A stretch of 64,000 bases of DNA from Asanoa sp. WMMD1127 (lineage in GTDB: Bacteria > Actinomycetota > Actinomycetes > Mycobacteriales > Micromonosporaceae). The stretch's first letter is position 1. The number at the start of each line of letters is the position of its first letter. Position numbers and translations under genes: made by a program. Shown one piece after another: positions 52,826 to 61,372 of the stretch. Below the pieces are notes generated by a model that was not told where the DNA came from, searched no databases, and saw only the letters and a program-made list of their open reading frames with translations. The stretch is from contig NZ_JARUBP010000001.1 of assembly GCF_029626225.1 (NCBI RefSeq), forward strand, positions 6,696,001 through 6,760,000. Reading direction: 5' to 3'.

Positions 52826-52859
52826 ACGACCCGGGCGGCCCACTGGTCGCCCGGGTCGT
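52826..52859. terminator. Bidirectional terminator hairpin
   Basis: ACGACCCGGGCG at 52826-52837 pairs exactly with CGCCCGGGTCGT at 52848-52859, with a 10-nt centre that adds further pairs. It lies in the 60-bp gap between two convergent genes (lysozyme-like protein and the DivIVA-like protein), so it can end both transcripts. A short T pair follows on the plus strand. Confidence 0.75.
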
Positions 52860-52871
52860 TCCGTCGCAGGG

Positions 52872-55127
52872 TCAGCGAATCACCGAGGTGCGCCGCCCCC
52901 GAAGCCGCGGCCACTTGCCCTTGCCCTGCTTGCCGTCGTCCGCCGCTTCCTCATCACCGGGTACGGCCGACCGGGGCGCCTTCGGATCCACCGGCGCCGC
53001 GGGCGGGGCCTCCCGCCCGTCGCCACCGTCGGGCGCGCCGGGCCGCAGCGACGGCAACCCCCCGGTCCCCGCCGTCTCGCCGACCGCGGAGCTCAGCCCG
53101 TTGTCGCCCACATCGGCCTTGGCCGACAACCCACTCGGACCCGGCGGTACGCCCTGCGCGTCACCGTCACCGGCCGCGCCCCCGCTCGACCCGCTTCCGC
53201 GCCGCTTCCCGCCCTTCGCCGCCCCTGGGGCGCCGGTATGACCAGATGGGCTGCTGTCGGCGTTCTCAGCCGCCTTGCCGTCGCCGGACCGCTTCCCGCG
53301 GCCGCCCTCGGCCGAACCGCTGTCGCCGGCCGCCTGGCCGCCGCCCTGCCGCGCGCCGTTGTCACCGGGACGCCCACCACCGGGAGAACGCCCGGCCGCG
53401 TTACCCGACCGCCCAGCCGGCGCAGCCTTGGGCGCCGGCCCGTTGCCACCGTTGGTCGTCGGCGCCGGCGCCCGCCCGGTGATCGGCACCCCGGTACGTC
53501 CGCTCTGCCCCGCCCGCGCAGCGCTCCCGTTGCCGGGCGTGGCCACCCGACCCGCGGCCGGTCCGGCCCCGTTCCTGTCGGCCGCCGCCCCGCCTGGCTG
53601 AGCGCCTGTCCCATCGCCGCGCTGGCCGGAAGCCGCGCCGCCTGGCTGACCGCCGGTCCCATCGCAGCTCTGGCCCGCACCGTTCGCGGACTTCCCCACG
53701 AAGCCGTTCGAACCCGCCTGCCCGCTGGAGGTGGCCGCGGCCGACCCGGCCGCCGGCGCCTTGCCCGCACCCGGCTCGTTCGCCTGGCCATTGCCACGGC
53801 TCGAATCGGCCTGGCCCTTGCCCGCACCACCGGCGGCCGGGCCTGATGCCGATGAGCCCGCAGCGCGCGGCTTGCCGCCGTCGCCCTGGGTGCGCCCAGG
53901 AGCCGCACCCGCCGAGGCGGGACCAGCCGCAGGAGACTTCGCCGCGCCGGGAGCGCCCGCCGCCGAGGACTGACTACCGTTGGCACCCGCCGAGCCAGCA
54001 GGACCCTGCCCACCCGAGGCCCCCGTCGAACCACCAGCCGGCGACTTCGCCGCGCCAGAAGCGCCCGCCGCTGAAGGCTGGCTGCCATTGGGGCCCGCTG
54101 GACCCCGCGCACCCGACGTACCAGCGGCCGACTTCGCCGCGCCGGGCGCGCCCGAGCCCCGCGGGCCGGCGCCGTTGCCGGCGTCCGACCCTGCCGGCGA
54201 CTTCGCGGCCGGCTTGCCTCCGGTCGCGGTGGGTGGCTTGCTGGTGCTGCCGGGCACGCCGGCGCGCCCCGTCGCCTTCTGCGCGGCACCGCCGCCGCCG
54301 GACGCCGGGCCGGCGTGGCTGCCCTTCGCAGGAGAGACGTCCTTGGCCGACCCGCCCTTGCCGCGCCCCTTGCCCAGCAACCCGCCCTTGCCGAACAGGC
54401 CGCCGGCCTTGCCCTCCTTCGAGTGCGACGACTCCGGCGCCGCAGCGCTCGGAGCCGACCCGCTGATCGGCGCGGCGTTGTGCACCGGTGCCACCTCGCC
54501 GTTGACGGGGGTGGGCGCCGGGCGACCGGCCGCAGCAGCGTCGTGCCGTGCCGCCGCCGCGTTGCCCTGCACTGCGGGCTTGCTCGCGTCGTGGTGGCCG
54601 CCGCCGTCGTTGCGCTGGGTGCCCGCACCCGCGCGAGACCCCGCCGCGGAGGAGGCTCCGGCATTCGAGGGGGCTTTGGCCGGGGAAGCGGGGGCCGCGG
54701 CGGGCTCGAACGTGATCGTGGAGAGGACCTGGTCCGCGTTCTCCTCGCGGCGGCGACGGGCGGCCAGGGCGAGCTCGAAGTCGCGGCGGGCGTTCACCGC
54801 GTCGTGGTAGGCCTCCGCGCGGATCCGCTGGGCGTCCTCGCGGGCCTTGGCCACCACCTCCCGCGCCTCGGCGATGATCTCGGCCGCCTCTTCCTCGGCC
54901 AGCATGACCATCTGCTGTACGCGGGCCGTGTTCCGGTATACCGCGGGGCGCGAGCGCAGCATCTCGTGCAGGCGTTCGGCTTCGGCGCGGACCATGCCCA
55001 GTTCGACCCGCATCGTGGCGGCGCTCTCAGCCTGCGCGGTGGCGCTCGCGAGCTGCTCGCCCAGGTCCAGAAGGCAACTGTCGACCTCGTCGCGGTCGTA
55101 GCCGGATTCGACGATGGAGAAGTCCAT
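52872..55127 (-). CDS. DivIVA-like coiled-coil protein with giant disordered tail
   Basis: A 751-residue protein. Residues 1-140 are a DivIVA-type module: MDFSIVESGYDRDEVDSCLL (membrane-binding start), coiled coil with YRNTARVQQMVMLAEEEAAE and RIRAEAYHDAVNARRDFELA. Residues 141-751 are an Ala/Gly/Pro/Ser-rich disordered tail with recurrent phrases such as GAPGAAKSPA and GKGGLLGKGRGKGG, ending in a basic WPRLRGRRTSVIR. DivIVA relatives mark curved membranes and poles and recruit wall-synthesis factors. Typical actinobacterial members have shorter tails. ATG 55127 with GGGGGCGAG a few nt upstream. The role of the tail is unknown; condensate formation or long-range tethering is speculative. Confidence 0.82.
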   Translation of the reverse strand: MDFSIVESGYDRDEVDSCLLDLGEQLASATAQAESAATMRVELGMVRAEAERLHEMLRSRPAVYRNTARVQQMVMLAEEEAAEIIAEAREVVAKAREDAQRIRAEAYHDAVNARRDFELALAARRRREENADQVLSTITFEPAAAPASPAKAPSNAGASSAAGSRAGAGTQRNDGGGHHDASKPAVQGNAAAARHDAAAAGRPAPTPVNGEVAPVHNAAPISGSAPSAAAPESSHSKEGKAGGLFGKGGLLGKGRGKGGSAKDVSPAKGSHAGPASGGGGAAQKATGRAGVPGSTSKPPTATGGKPAAKSPAGSDAGNGAGPRGSGAPGAAKSAAGTSGARGPAGPNGSQPSAAGASGAAKSPAGGSTGASGGQGPAGSAGANGSQSSAAGAPGAAKSPAAGPASAGAAPGRTQGDGGKPRAAGSSASGPAAGGAGKGQADSSRGNGQANEPGAGKAPAAGSAAATSSGQAGSNGFVGKSANGAGQSCDGTGGQPGGAASGQRGDGTGAQPGGAAADRNGAGPAAGRVATPGNGSAARAGQSGRTGVPITGRAPAPTTNGGNGPAPKAAPAGRSGNAAGRSPGGGRPGDNGARQGGGQAAGDSGSAEGGRGKRSGDGKAAENADSSPSGHTGAPGAAKGGKRRGSGSSGGAAGDGDAQGVPPGPSGLSAKADVGDNGLSSAVGETAGTGGLPSLRPGAPDGGDGREAPPAAPVDPKAPRSAVPGDEEAADDGKQGKGKWPRLRGRRTSVIR

Positions 55128-55237
55128 TAGCTCGCCCCCAGGTAGCCAGTCGTATCCCCTCCCGGCCATCCTCCCGAGGCATTACCCCGTTTCGGGCCGT
55201 TTCGCGGAATTAAATCCACATTGGCCCGCGGGGGCGG

Positions 55238-55579
55238 CTACGTGTCGATGTCGTCGCTCAACAGCGTGTCCAGCCCACTGATCTTGAGTACGCGCGCCAC
55301 GACTCCCCGCGCGCCGGTCAGCCGCAGGGAGCCCCCGGCAGCCGAGCTGAGGTGATGACCGCGGATGAAGGCCGACATTCCGGTTGAGTCACAGAACGTC
55401 ACAGCCCGAAGATCGATAACGATCAGGGTACGGCCGTCGCCGAGCACCTCGTCGATGCGCTCACCAAGGTACGGCGCGGTGCTCAGGTCGAGCTCGCCGG
55501 CCAACCGCAGCACCACCACATCGGGCCGGTCGTCCCGGCTGACCGTCAATGTGACGGGGGCGTCGTCAATCGTTGCCAC
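55238..55579 (-). CDS. STAS-domain anti-sigma factor antagonist
   Basis: A 113-residue STAS protein. VVLRLAGELDLSTAPYLGERID and IDLRAVTFCDSTGMSAFIRG are the core; Ser 65 in CDSTG is the phosphorylation site in this family. Such proteins bind anti-sigma factors when unphosphorylated and release a sigma factor. No anti-sigma or sigma gene is adjacent. The GTG start at 55579 has no clear ribosome site; a TATATC-like element lies just upstream, so a leaderless transcript is possible. Confidence 0.88.
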   Translation of the reverse strand: MATIDDAPVTLTVSRDDRPDVVVLRLAGELDLSTAPYLGERIDEVLGDGRTLIVIDLRAVTFCDSTGMSAFIRGHHLSSAAGGSLRLTGARGVVARVLKISGLDTLLSDDIDT

Positions 55580-55862
55580 CTAGCAAGGATATAGCTCAGC
55601 AGGCCGCGCCGCGCCCCGGGTACGACCACCAGATTACGCACCCACCGAGGACCGGACCCCGGTAACCGACCAACCACTTCGGACCAGGCACGAAACCCGC
55701 CGCCCACACCCCGATAGCGGACGCGAGGCGACCGGATTCCCCGTCTCGCGGCACCCAAACGTCCAACCAAGACGCGGTCCCCACGGCCAGCCACAGAGAG
55801 CGACCATCAGCGACGGGCGACGGACAAAGCCTCGACGTGCGACACCGCGGCATCGAGATCAA
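55580..55862. other. 283-bp gap before the STAS gene
   Basis: Between the 3' end of ppgK and the STAS gene, both on the minus strand. It has a mild Asn/Asp-type codon mix but no frame that looks like a gene. The STAS promoter is presumably at the left end (see TATATC just upstream of 55579). No repeat or hairpin was noted. Confidence 0.5.
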
Positions 55863-57776
55863 TCAGGTGGACCGCTTCGCGGCCTTGCGCGTCGCCGTCT
55901 TGCGCACCGGGCTCGTCGCCCTGGCCGACGACGGCGTCCGGCGCGCCGCGCTGGTCGTCTTGCGCGCGGCGCTCGTGGACTTGCGGCCCGAGGTGGACTT
56001 GCGCGCGCCTGCGGACTTGCGCCCCGCGCCGCCGCGGGCGGTGCTGGCCTTGCGGGCCGTGCCGGACCGGCGGGCCGGCCCGGTGGACGCCTTGCGCGGC
56101 GCGGTCGACTTCCGGGCGGTCGTCGACGTGCGGGTCGCCGGCGCCTTGCGAGCCGCCGACTTGCGTGGCGTCGACGCCTTACGGCCGCTCGACTTCCGCG
56201 CCGACGTCGACTTGCTCGCCGTCGACTTCCGAGGCGCGGCCGACGCGCCGGCCGTCGACTTCCGGGCCGAGGTGGACCTGCTCGCCGTCGACTTCCGAGC
56301 CGACGTCGACTTACTCGCCGCCGACTTCCGAGCCGACGTCGACCTGCCCACCGTCGACTTACTCGGCGTGCCAGCCTTACTCGCCGTCGACTTGCGCGGC
56401 GCGGCCGCCTCGCTCGCCGTCGACTTCCGCGGTATACCGGCCCTACTCGCCGTCGACTTCTGCGGTGTACTGGCCCTGCTCGCCGTCGACTTGCGCTGCG
56501 TGCCAGCCCTACTCGCCGCCGACTTCCGCGCGGACGTCGACTTGCGCACCGTCGACTTACTCGGCGTGCCAGCCTTACTCACCGCCGATTTGCGCGCCGA
56601 CGTGGACCTGCTTCCCGCCGACTTGCGTGGCGTGGCCGCCTTGGTCGCCGTCGACCTGCTCGCCGACGCGGACTTGCTCGCGGACGTGGACTTCCGCGCC
56701 CCAGTCGACTTCCGCGCCCCAGTCGACTTCCGCGCCCCGGCCGACTTGCTCGCGCCAGCCGACCTGCTCGCGCCACCCGACTTGCTCGCCGTCGAAGCCT
56801 TGCTCGCCGACGAAGCCCTGCGCGGCGACGTCGACTTCCCCGCCGAAGCCTTGCTCGGCGATGTCGACTTCCCGGCCGCCGTGGCCTTGCGACCACTCGA
56901 AGCCTTCCGCGGCGTCATCGACGTGGCCGCCGCGCGGCCGGGGCCCGAAGCCGCCTTGCGGGCCGTGGAAGCCTTGCGCGGCGCCGACTTGCGGGCCTCC
57001 CCACCGCCCGCCGCCCCGTCGCCGACCATGCGCCCGTCGCGCGCCTGCGGCGTCGCCAGCGCCGCGCCGATGATCCCGGCGTTGTTGAGCAGCATCGCCG
57101 GCACGACGGGGGTCTCGATGTCGAGGCGGGACAGGAAGTTGTCGGACTTGCGGCTCACGCCACCACCCACGATGAACAGGTCAGGGCTGAGCAGCTGCTC
57201 GAGGTGCTGCAGATACTTGCGTACCCGCTTGGACCAGGCGCCCCAGCCGAGGTCCTCCTCCTGGCGCACGCGGGCGGCCGCACGCTTCTCGGCGTCGACG
57301 CCGTGCATCTTGATGTGACCGAACTCGGTGTTGGGCACGAGCTTGCCGTCGATGAAGACGGCGCTGCCGATGCCGGTGCCGAACGTCAGCATCACCACCT
57401 TGCCCTGGTGGCCCTTGCCGGCGCCGAACGCCATCTCGGCCAGGCCGGCCGCGTCGGCATCGTTGATCAGCGCGACCGGGCTGCCGATCTCCTGCGAGAA
57501 GAGTTTGGCGCCCTCGGTGTTCATCCACGACTTGTCGACGTTGGCCGCGGTGCGCACAACGCCGTTCTGGATCACGCCAGGGAACGTGATCCCGACCCGC
57601 TCGGGGCTGGAGCCGAAGTGGCGGACCACCTCACCGACGGCCGATACGACGCTCTTCACGTTGGAAGGCTGCGGCGTGTCCACCCGGAAGCGTTCGCCGA
57701 CGAGCTCGCCGCGCTTGATGTCGACCAGCGCGCCCTTGATGCCCGAGCCGCCGATGTCGATGCCGATAAACGCCAT
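55863..57776 (-). CDS. ppgK: Polyphosphate glucokinase fused to histone-H1-like tail
   Basis: A 637-residue protein. Residues 1-243 are a polyphosphate glucokinase of the ROK family, which phosphorylates glucose with inorganic polyphosphate (or ATP): phosphate loop IGIDIGGSGIKGALVDI, VALINDADAAGLAEMAF with the catalytic Asp 106, VMLTFGTGIGSAVF, NTEFGHIKMHG and SPDLFIVGGGVSRKSDNF. From about residue 258 to the end is a 380-residue Lys/Arg/Ser/Thr/Ala tail built of short imperfect repeats such as ARKSTASK and SKAGTPSKST, like bacterial histone-H1-type domains. There is no stop or frameshift between the parts. Family enzymes are usually 250-270 residues. The tail could hold polyphosphate or DNA. 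Confidence 0.88.
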   Translation of the reverse strand: MAFIGIDIGGSGIKGALVDIKRGELVGERFRVDTPQPSNVKSVVSAVGEVVRHFGSSPERVGITFPGVIQNGVVRTAANVDKSWMNTEGAKLFSQEIGSPVALINDADAAGLAEMAFGAGKGHQGKVVMLTFGTGIGSAVFIDGKLVPNTEFGHIKMHGVDAEKRAAARVRQEEDLGWGAWSKRVRKYLQHLEQLLSPDLFIVGGGVSRKSDNFLSRLDIETPVVPAMLLNNAGIIGAALATPQARDGRMVGDGAAGGGEARKSAPRKASTARKAASGPGRAAATSMTPRKASSGRKATAAGKSTSPSKASAGKSTSPRRASSASKASTASKSGGASRSAGASKSAGARKSTGARKSTGARKSTSASKSASASRSTATKAATPRKSAGSRSTSARKSAVSKAGTPSKSTVRKSTSARKSAASRAGTQRKSTASRASTPQKSTASRAGIPRKSTASEAAAPRKSTASKAGTPSKSTVGRSTSARKSAASKSTSARKSTASRSTSARKSTAGASAAPRKSTASKSTSARKSSGRKASTPRKSAARKAPATRTSTTARKSTAPRKASTGPARRSGTARKASTARGGAGRKSAGARKSTSGRKSTSAARKTTSAARRTPSSARATSPVRKTATRKAAKRST

Positions 57777-57847
57777 GAATTCACGTTACGCCCGGTACGG
57801 GCGTTGCGCAGGGATTCCTCACGGACCACTCAGCGCTCCGGTCCAGC

Positions 57848-59995
57848 TCAGGACAGGGGTGGCGGCGTCAGTTTGCGCTTATCCACAGTGGATTCGGAAG
57901 TGCGGCTGTAGCGCCGCTCGCCGGCATTCGCCCGCCGGCTGCCGACCCAGGTCGCGGCCGGTGGCTGCCCGCCGACGTCCCGCGGCGCCCGGGTGCCCGC
58001 GTCGGCCGAGGGAGGCGGGACCGACGCATCGTCGTGCGGCGGCACCGTGTCATGGTCCCCGGCGCGCGACTCGTCGAGCACCTCGCCGACGATCTCGGTG
58101 GCATCCTCGCCGGAGGACTCGGTCGTCGCGACCTCCGCACCGTGCGCCGCCGCGCTCTGCGTCGACACCCCTGCCACCAGCCCACCGGCCACGGCGCCGC
58201 ACCCGACCGCGGTGGCGCCGCCGATCACGCCGGCATGCGAGTGGCATCCACCGGTAAAGGCAGCACGGACCCGAGCCCCCAACCCCGGCGCACCCGCTCC
58301 AGCCGCACCCGCGCCAACGGCACCTGCACCAGCGGCACCCGCGCCGACCGCCCCGGCACCAGCCGCACCCGCTCCAGCCGCACCCCCGCCTGCCGCACCC
58401 GCGGCCGGCCGAGGCCCGGCGCCGAGCAGATGACCGTAAGCCCCGACCGGCAGGCTCGCGAAGGTAGGCGCCACGCCGTCCCCGGACCCATGCCCGGCGC
58501 CAAGTAGGTGGCCATAAGCCCCGACCGGCAAGCTCGCGAAGTAGGGAGCAGGACCGCCACCCGTCTCCGGCAGCACCACCGGCGCCGACCCGGGCCCGCC
58601 CAGCGGAGGCGGCCCCGCCGACAGCGGCCGACCGCCGGGCGCCGGCTCCATCAGCCGCCGCGACGGCGGACCCAACGGCGGCGACGGCGTCGCGAACTCC
58701 GGCGCCGCCCCGGCCGCCGTGATCGGTCCGGGATACCCACCGGGCCCGACATCCGCCGCACCCGACGGCACAGCCACCCCACCGTCCATCGAAGCCATCG
58801 CCGGCGACGCACCTCGCCGCGGCAAAGACGGAGCGGCCGAGCTGCCAGCGGACCCCGAGGACAGCGCCGGGACCGCCACACCAAGGCCAGGACCAACACC
58901 AACACCCACCGGCGACCGACGCCCGGCCTCCTCCGCCTCGGCCGAGCCCTCGTCCGCCGCCGCCTCCTCACGCACGGCGTTGCGGATCGCGAACTCCAGC
59001 GCCGCCAACAGCAGCAGGTCGATCAGCAGCGCCGGGATGGCGGCGAACTGGTACACCGCGAACTCGAACACGCGGGTCAGCAGCAGGTCGATCAGCACGG
59101 CCCGCTGCAGCCACCGGTACCCCGTCACCCGTCGCTTCTGCCGCAGCCGCACCAGGCCCCAGACCACGCACGCGGCCGAGACCAGCGCGGACGCGCCGCC
59201 GACCGCGGTCGGCACGGGGTCGGTGAACCGGAGCACGACGTCGGCCCCGGCCTCCCGGGCCAGCAGCGCCGCGACGATCAGCAGGGAGATCGCCAGCGTC
59301 ACCACCGTCTGGATCAGCAGCACCACGATCGTCGCGATCATCGCCGGCCGGGTACGCAGCGCCCGCGCGATCCGGGCGGCCACGCGCGTGCCCATCTGGC
59401 TCACGTCGTACTTCTCGGCCCGGCCCTTCGGGATCTGGTGCACGAGGGCGGTCGCCGCGTCGGTGCCCGGCAGGCCGCCGGCCGCGTGCAACCGGCGCAG
59501 CGCCATCTCCCGCGAGTGGTCGGTCATGCCGTTGGTGACGCCGGCGGCGGCCGTGGTCAGCGCGGCCGCGTAGAGCTCACGGTCGCTGAGCGGGCGCCGC
59601 CCGTGCAGGGCGTGGATCCCGAGGACCAGCAGGACGATCACCACGTACATGATCGCGATGCTGGGGGTGAAGAAGTAGTCGTTGTCGGTGGTCAGGAACT
59701 TGCCGACCTCGTCGATGAACAGGCCGAACCCGACGCCGGCCAGGAACGACCCCAGGGGTCTGATCACCCGCCCGTTGAACGACAGCAGTCCCATCACGCC
59801 GACGGCCATCAGCAGGCCACCCCAGAGGACGTGCGCGATGTGCAGCCCGTCGCCGCCGAGGCGCGGATAGCCGGTGATGAACAGGGCGAACCGGATGGCC
59901 AGCACCGTCGCCACGGCGACGACGATGAACTCCATCAGCAGGGGCACGGCATTGGCGGCTCGCGGGAGCCCCCAGCGCACCAGGCGATCGCCCAC
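57848..59995 (-). CDS. Polytopic membrane protein with low-complexity tail
   Basis: A 715-residue protein. The first 345 residues have about nine helices in two groups (VVAVATVLAIRFALFITGY; AIMYVVIVLLVLGIHALH; MIATIVVLLIQTVVTLAISL; LVSAACVVWGLVRL; LLIDLLLLAALEFAIRNAV). The rest is a Pro/Gly/Ala-rich tail with a duplicated phrase, FASLPVGAYGHLLGAG (two copies), AGAGAVGAGAAGAG-type repeats and a short hydrophobic segment near the end (GGATAVGCGAVAGGLVAGV). Family not recognised. GTG 59995 is a choice; the open frame runs further upstream. It is 37 bp downstream of the CPBP gene, on the same strand. Confidence 0.7.
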   Translation of the reverse strand: MGDRLVRWGLPRAANAVPLLMEFIVVAVATVLAIRFALFITGYPRLGGDGLHIAHVLWGGLLMAVGVMGLLSFNGRVIRPLGSFLAGVGFGLFIDEVGKFLTTDNDYFFTPSIAIMYVVIVLLVLGIHALHGRRPLSDRELYAAALTTAAAGVTNGMTDHSREMALRRLHAAGGLPGTDAATALVHQIPKGRAEKYDVSQMGTRVAARIARALRTRPAMIATIVVLLIQTVVTLAISLLIVAALLAREAGADVVLRFTDPVPTAVGGASALVSAACVVWGLVRLRQKRRVTGYRWLQRAVLIDLLLTRVFEFAVYQFAAIPALLIDLLLLAALEFAIRNAVREEAAADEGSAEAEEAGRRSPVGVGVGPGLGVAVPALSSGSAGSSAAPSLPRRGASPAMASMDGGVAVPSGAADVGPGGYPGPITAAGAAPEFATPSPPLGPPSRRLMEPAPGGRPLSAGPPPLGGPGSAPVVLPETGGGPAPYFASLPVGAYGHLLGAGHGSGDGVAPTFASLPVGAYGHLLGAGPRPAAGAAGGGAAGAGAAGAGAVGAGAAGAGAVGAGAAGAGAPGLGARVRAAFTGGCHSHAGVIGGATAVGCGAVAGGLVAGVSTQSAAAHGAEVATTESSGEDATEIVGEVLDESRAGDHDTVPPHDDASVPPPSADAGTRAPRDVGGQPPAATWVGSRRANAGERRYSRTSESTVDKRKLTPPPLS
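57879..57887. promoter_or_regulatory. Single perfect DnaA box
   Basis: TTATCCACA lies inside the 3' end of the polytopic membrane protein gene. A single box is weak evidence, but it is the third place in the window with a perfect or near-perfect DnaA site. Confidence 0.3.
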
Positions 59996-60032
59996 GATTT
60001 CTTCGTACCAAATGCGAGTGAGATTCGCGGCA

Positions 60033-60719
60033 TTAACCCGAAATGGTCCAGAGCACCGCACCCAGCACGTACGCGAGGCCGTTCGTCGCCCAGTGCAGCC
60101 CGATCGGCGCGAGCAGACTCCCCGACCGCCACCGCAGCACCGCCAGCACCAGCCCCGCCAGCACGGTGACCACCACCGCCGAGACGGTCACCGCGAACGC
60201 CGCCGAACCGTAGACCTCGCCGACCACCCGGTTGTTGCCGCCGAGCCCGAGCGACGGCAGCACGTGCCACAACCCGAACAGCACGGACGAGACCCAACAG
60301 GCCCACCACGGCCCGCGCAGCCGGGCGACCATGCCCCAGACCACGCCGCGGAAGGCGACCTCTTCCAGCAGCACGGTCCCGACCGGCACGCCGACCAGCG
60401 CGGCGAACAACGCGCCGCCCACGCCCAACCGGGCCCGCTGGTCGAGAAAGGCGTCGCGTCCGGCAGGCACCGCCAGGGCCAGCAGGTAGACCACCAGCAC
60501 GAGCACCGCGGCGACCAGCGCCCACCGCGCTCCACGCCGCCACGAAGCCCGCGCCAGACCAAGATCAGCAAGCGACAGTCCGGCCGCCCGGGCCAGCCCG
60601 AGGAGCACCAGGACCTCCACCACCGAGATCCACGGGTACGCCCACGCGAGCGCGACATTGTTGAGGTAGTTCGCGACGCCGAGCACCGCGACCACCGCCA
60701 CCAACCACCGAACCCGCAC
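60033..60719 (-). CDS. CPBP (CAAX-type) intramembrane protease-like protein
   Basis: A 228-residue polytopic protein of the CPBP family. Motif 1 is LLEEVAFRGVVWGM (Glu 119, Glu 120, Arg 124), motif 2 is FGLWHVLPSLG (His 152) and motif 3 is IGLHWATNGLA. These are the metal/catalytic residues of intramembrane abortive-infection/CAAX proteases. The GTG start (VRVRWLVAVVAVLG) leads directly into the first helix. Substrate unknown. Located 37 bp upstream of the large membrane protein gene, so the two may be expressed together. Confidence 0.85.
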   Translation of the reverse strand: MRVRWLVAVVAVLGVANYLNNVALAWAYPWISVVEVLVLLGLARAAGLSLADLGLARASWRRGARWALVAAVLVLVVYLLALAVPAGRDAFLDQRARLGVGGALFAALVGVPVGTVLLEEVAFRGVVWGMVARLRGPWWACWVSSVLFGLWHVLPSLGLGGNNRVVGEVYGSAAFAVTVSAVVVTVLAGLVLAVLRWRSGSLLAPIGLHWATNGLAYVLGAVLWTISG

Positions 60720-60800
60720 GCAGACCAGTGTCGGGGGGTTGGCACAGGTCGCGCGCGGGTTCGGCGTCCCTGAAGTCAGGGTGTCAGCGCGGCAGGACGG

Positions 60801-61268
60801 TCACTTCCAGTCGTGGCCACCACGAGGGCCGTGACCGCCGCCCCAGCCGGCGCCACCGCCCGGGAACACGCCCTTCTCGGCGGCGGCGATGATCGCGTCG
60901 GCCTGGGCCTGGGTCAGCTTGCCGTCCTTGACCGCCTCGGCGAGCCTATCCTTCAGCTGGTCGGCCCGCTGCGTCTTCGCGTCGGCCGCGACCTCCTTCT
61001 GGGCCTTGGCCAGCGCGTCGGCGACCTTGTCCTGGTCGATGCCGAGCTCCTTGGCCAACGCGGCCGCCAGCTTCTCCTGGCGGTCCTCGCGCGCCTGCTT
61101 CGCCTTCTCCTGCCAGTCCTTGCCCTGGTCGGCGGAGGCGGACGACGACGAGGACGGCGCCGGTGACGGGCTGTCGTCGCCGGCCGCGAAGGCCGGCACG
61201 CTGATCCCGATCGCCAGAACGCCGGCGGCGCCGGCACCCACCAGCGCGATCTTCCTGGGTACTCGCAT
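60801..61268 (-). CDS. Secreted helical protein with Gly/His-rich end
   Basis: A 155-residue exported protein. Signal peptide MRVPRKIALVGAGAAG then VLAIGISVPAFAAG with an AxA-type cleavage site near residue 28. The mature part is a Ser/Pro-rich start, an Ala/Lys/Glu/Gln-rich helical region with LAKELGIDQDKVADALAKAQ and a KLTQAQADAIIAAAEKG segment, similar to small repeated helical modules of secreted actinobacterial proteins, and a Gly/Trp/His tail. Family not named; no enzyme motif. ATG 61268 is chosen because the signal peptide starts there. Confidence 0.78.
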   Translation of the reverse strand: MRVPRKIALVGAGAAGVLAIGISVPAFAAGDDSPSPAPSSSSSASADQGKDWQEKAKQAREDRQEKLAAALAKELGIDQDKVADALAKAQKEVAADAKTQRADQLKDRLAEAVKDGKLTQAQADAIIAAAEKGVFPGGGAGWGGGHGPRGGHDWK

Positions 61269-61372
61269 GAATCCAACTCCAGATCGTTGAGGGGACCCGG
61301 AGCACTCTGCGTCACGTCGCTGGGGGAAACATTGGTCCTAGCTAGCAGTTTCCTGACAATCTCGACAGCGAC

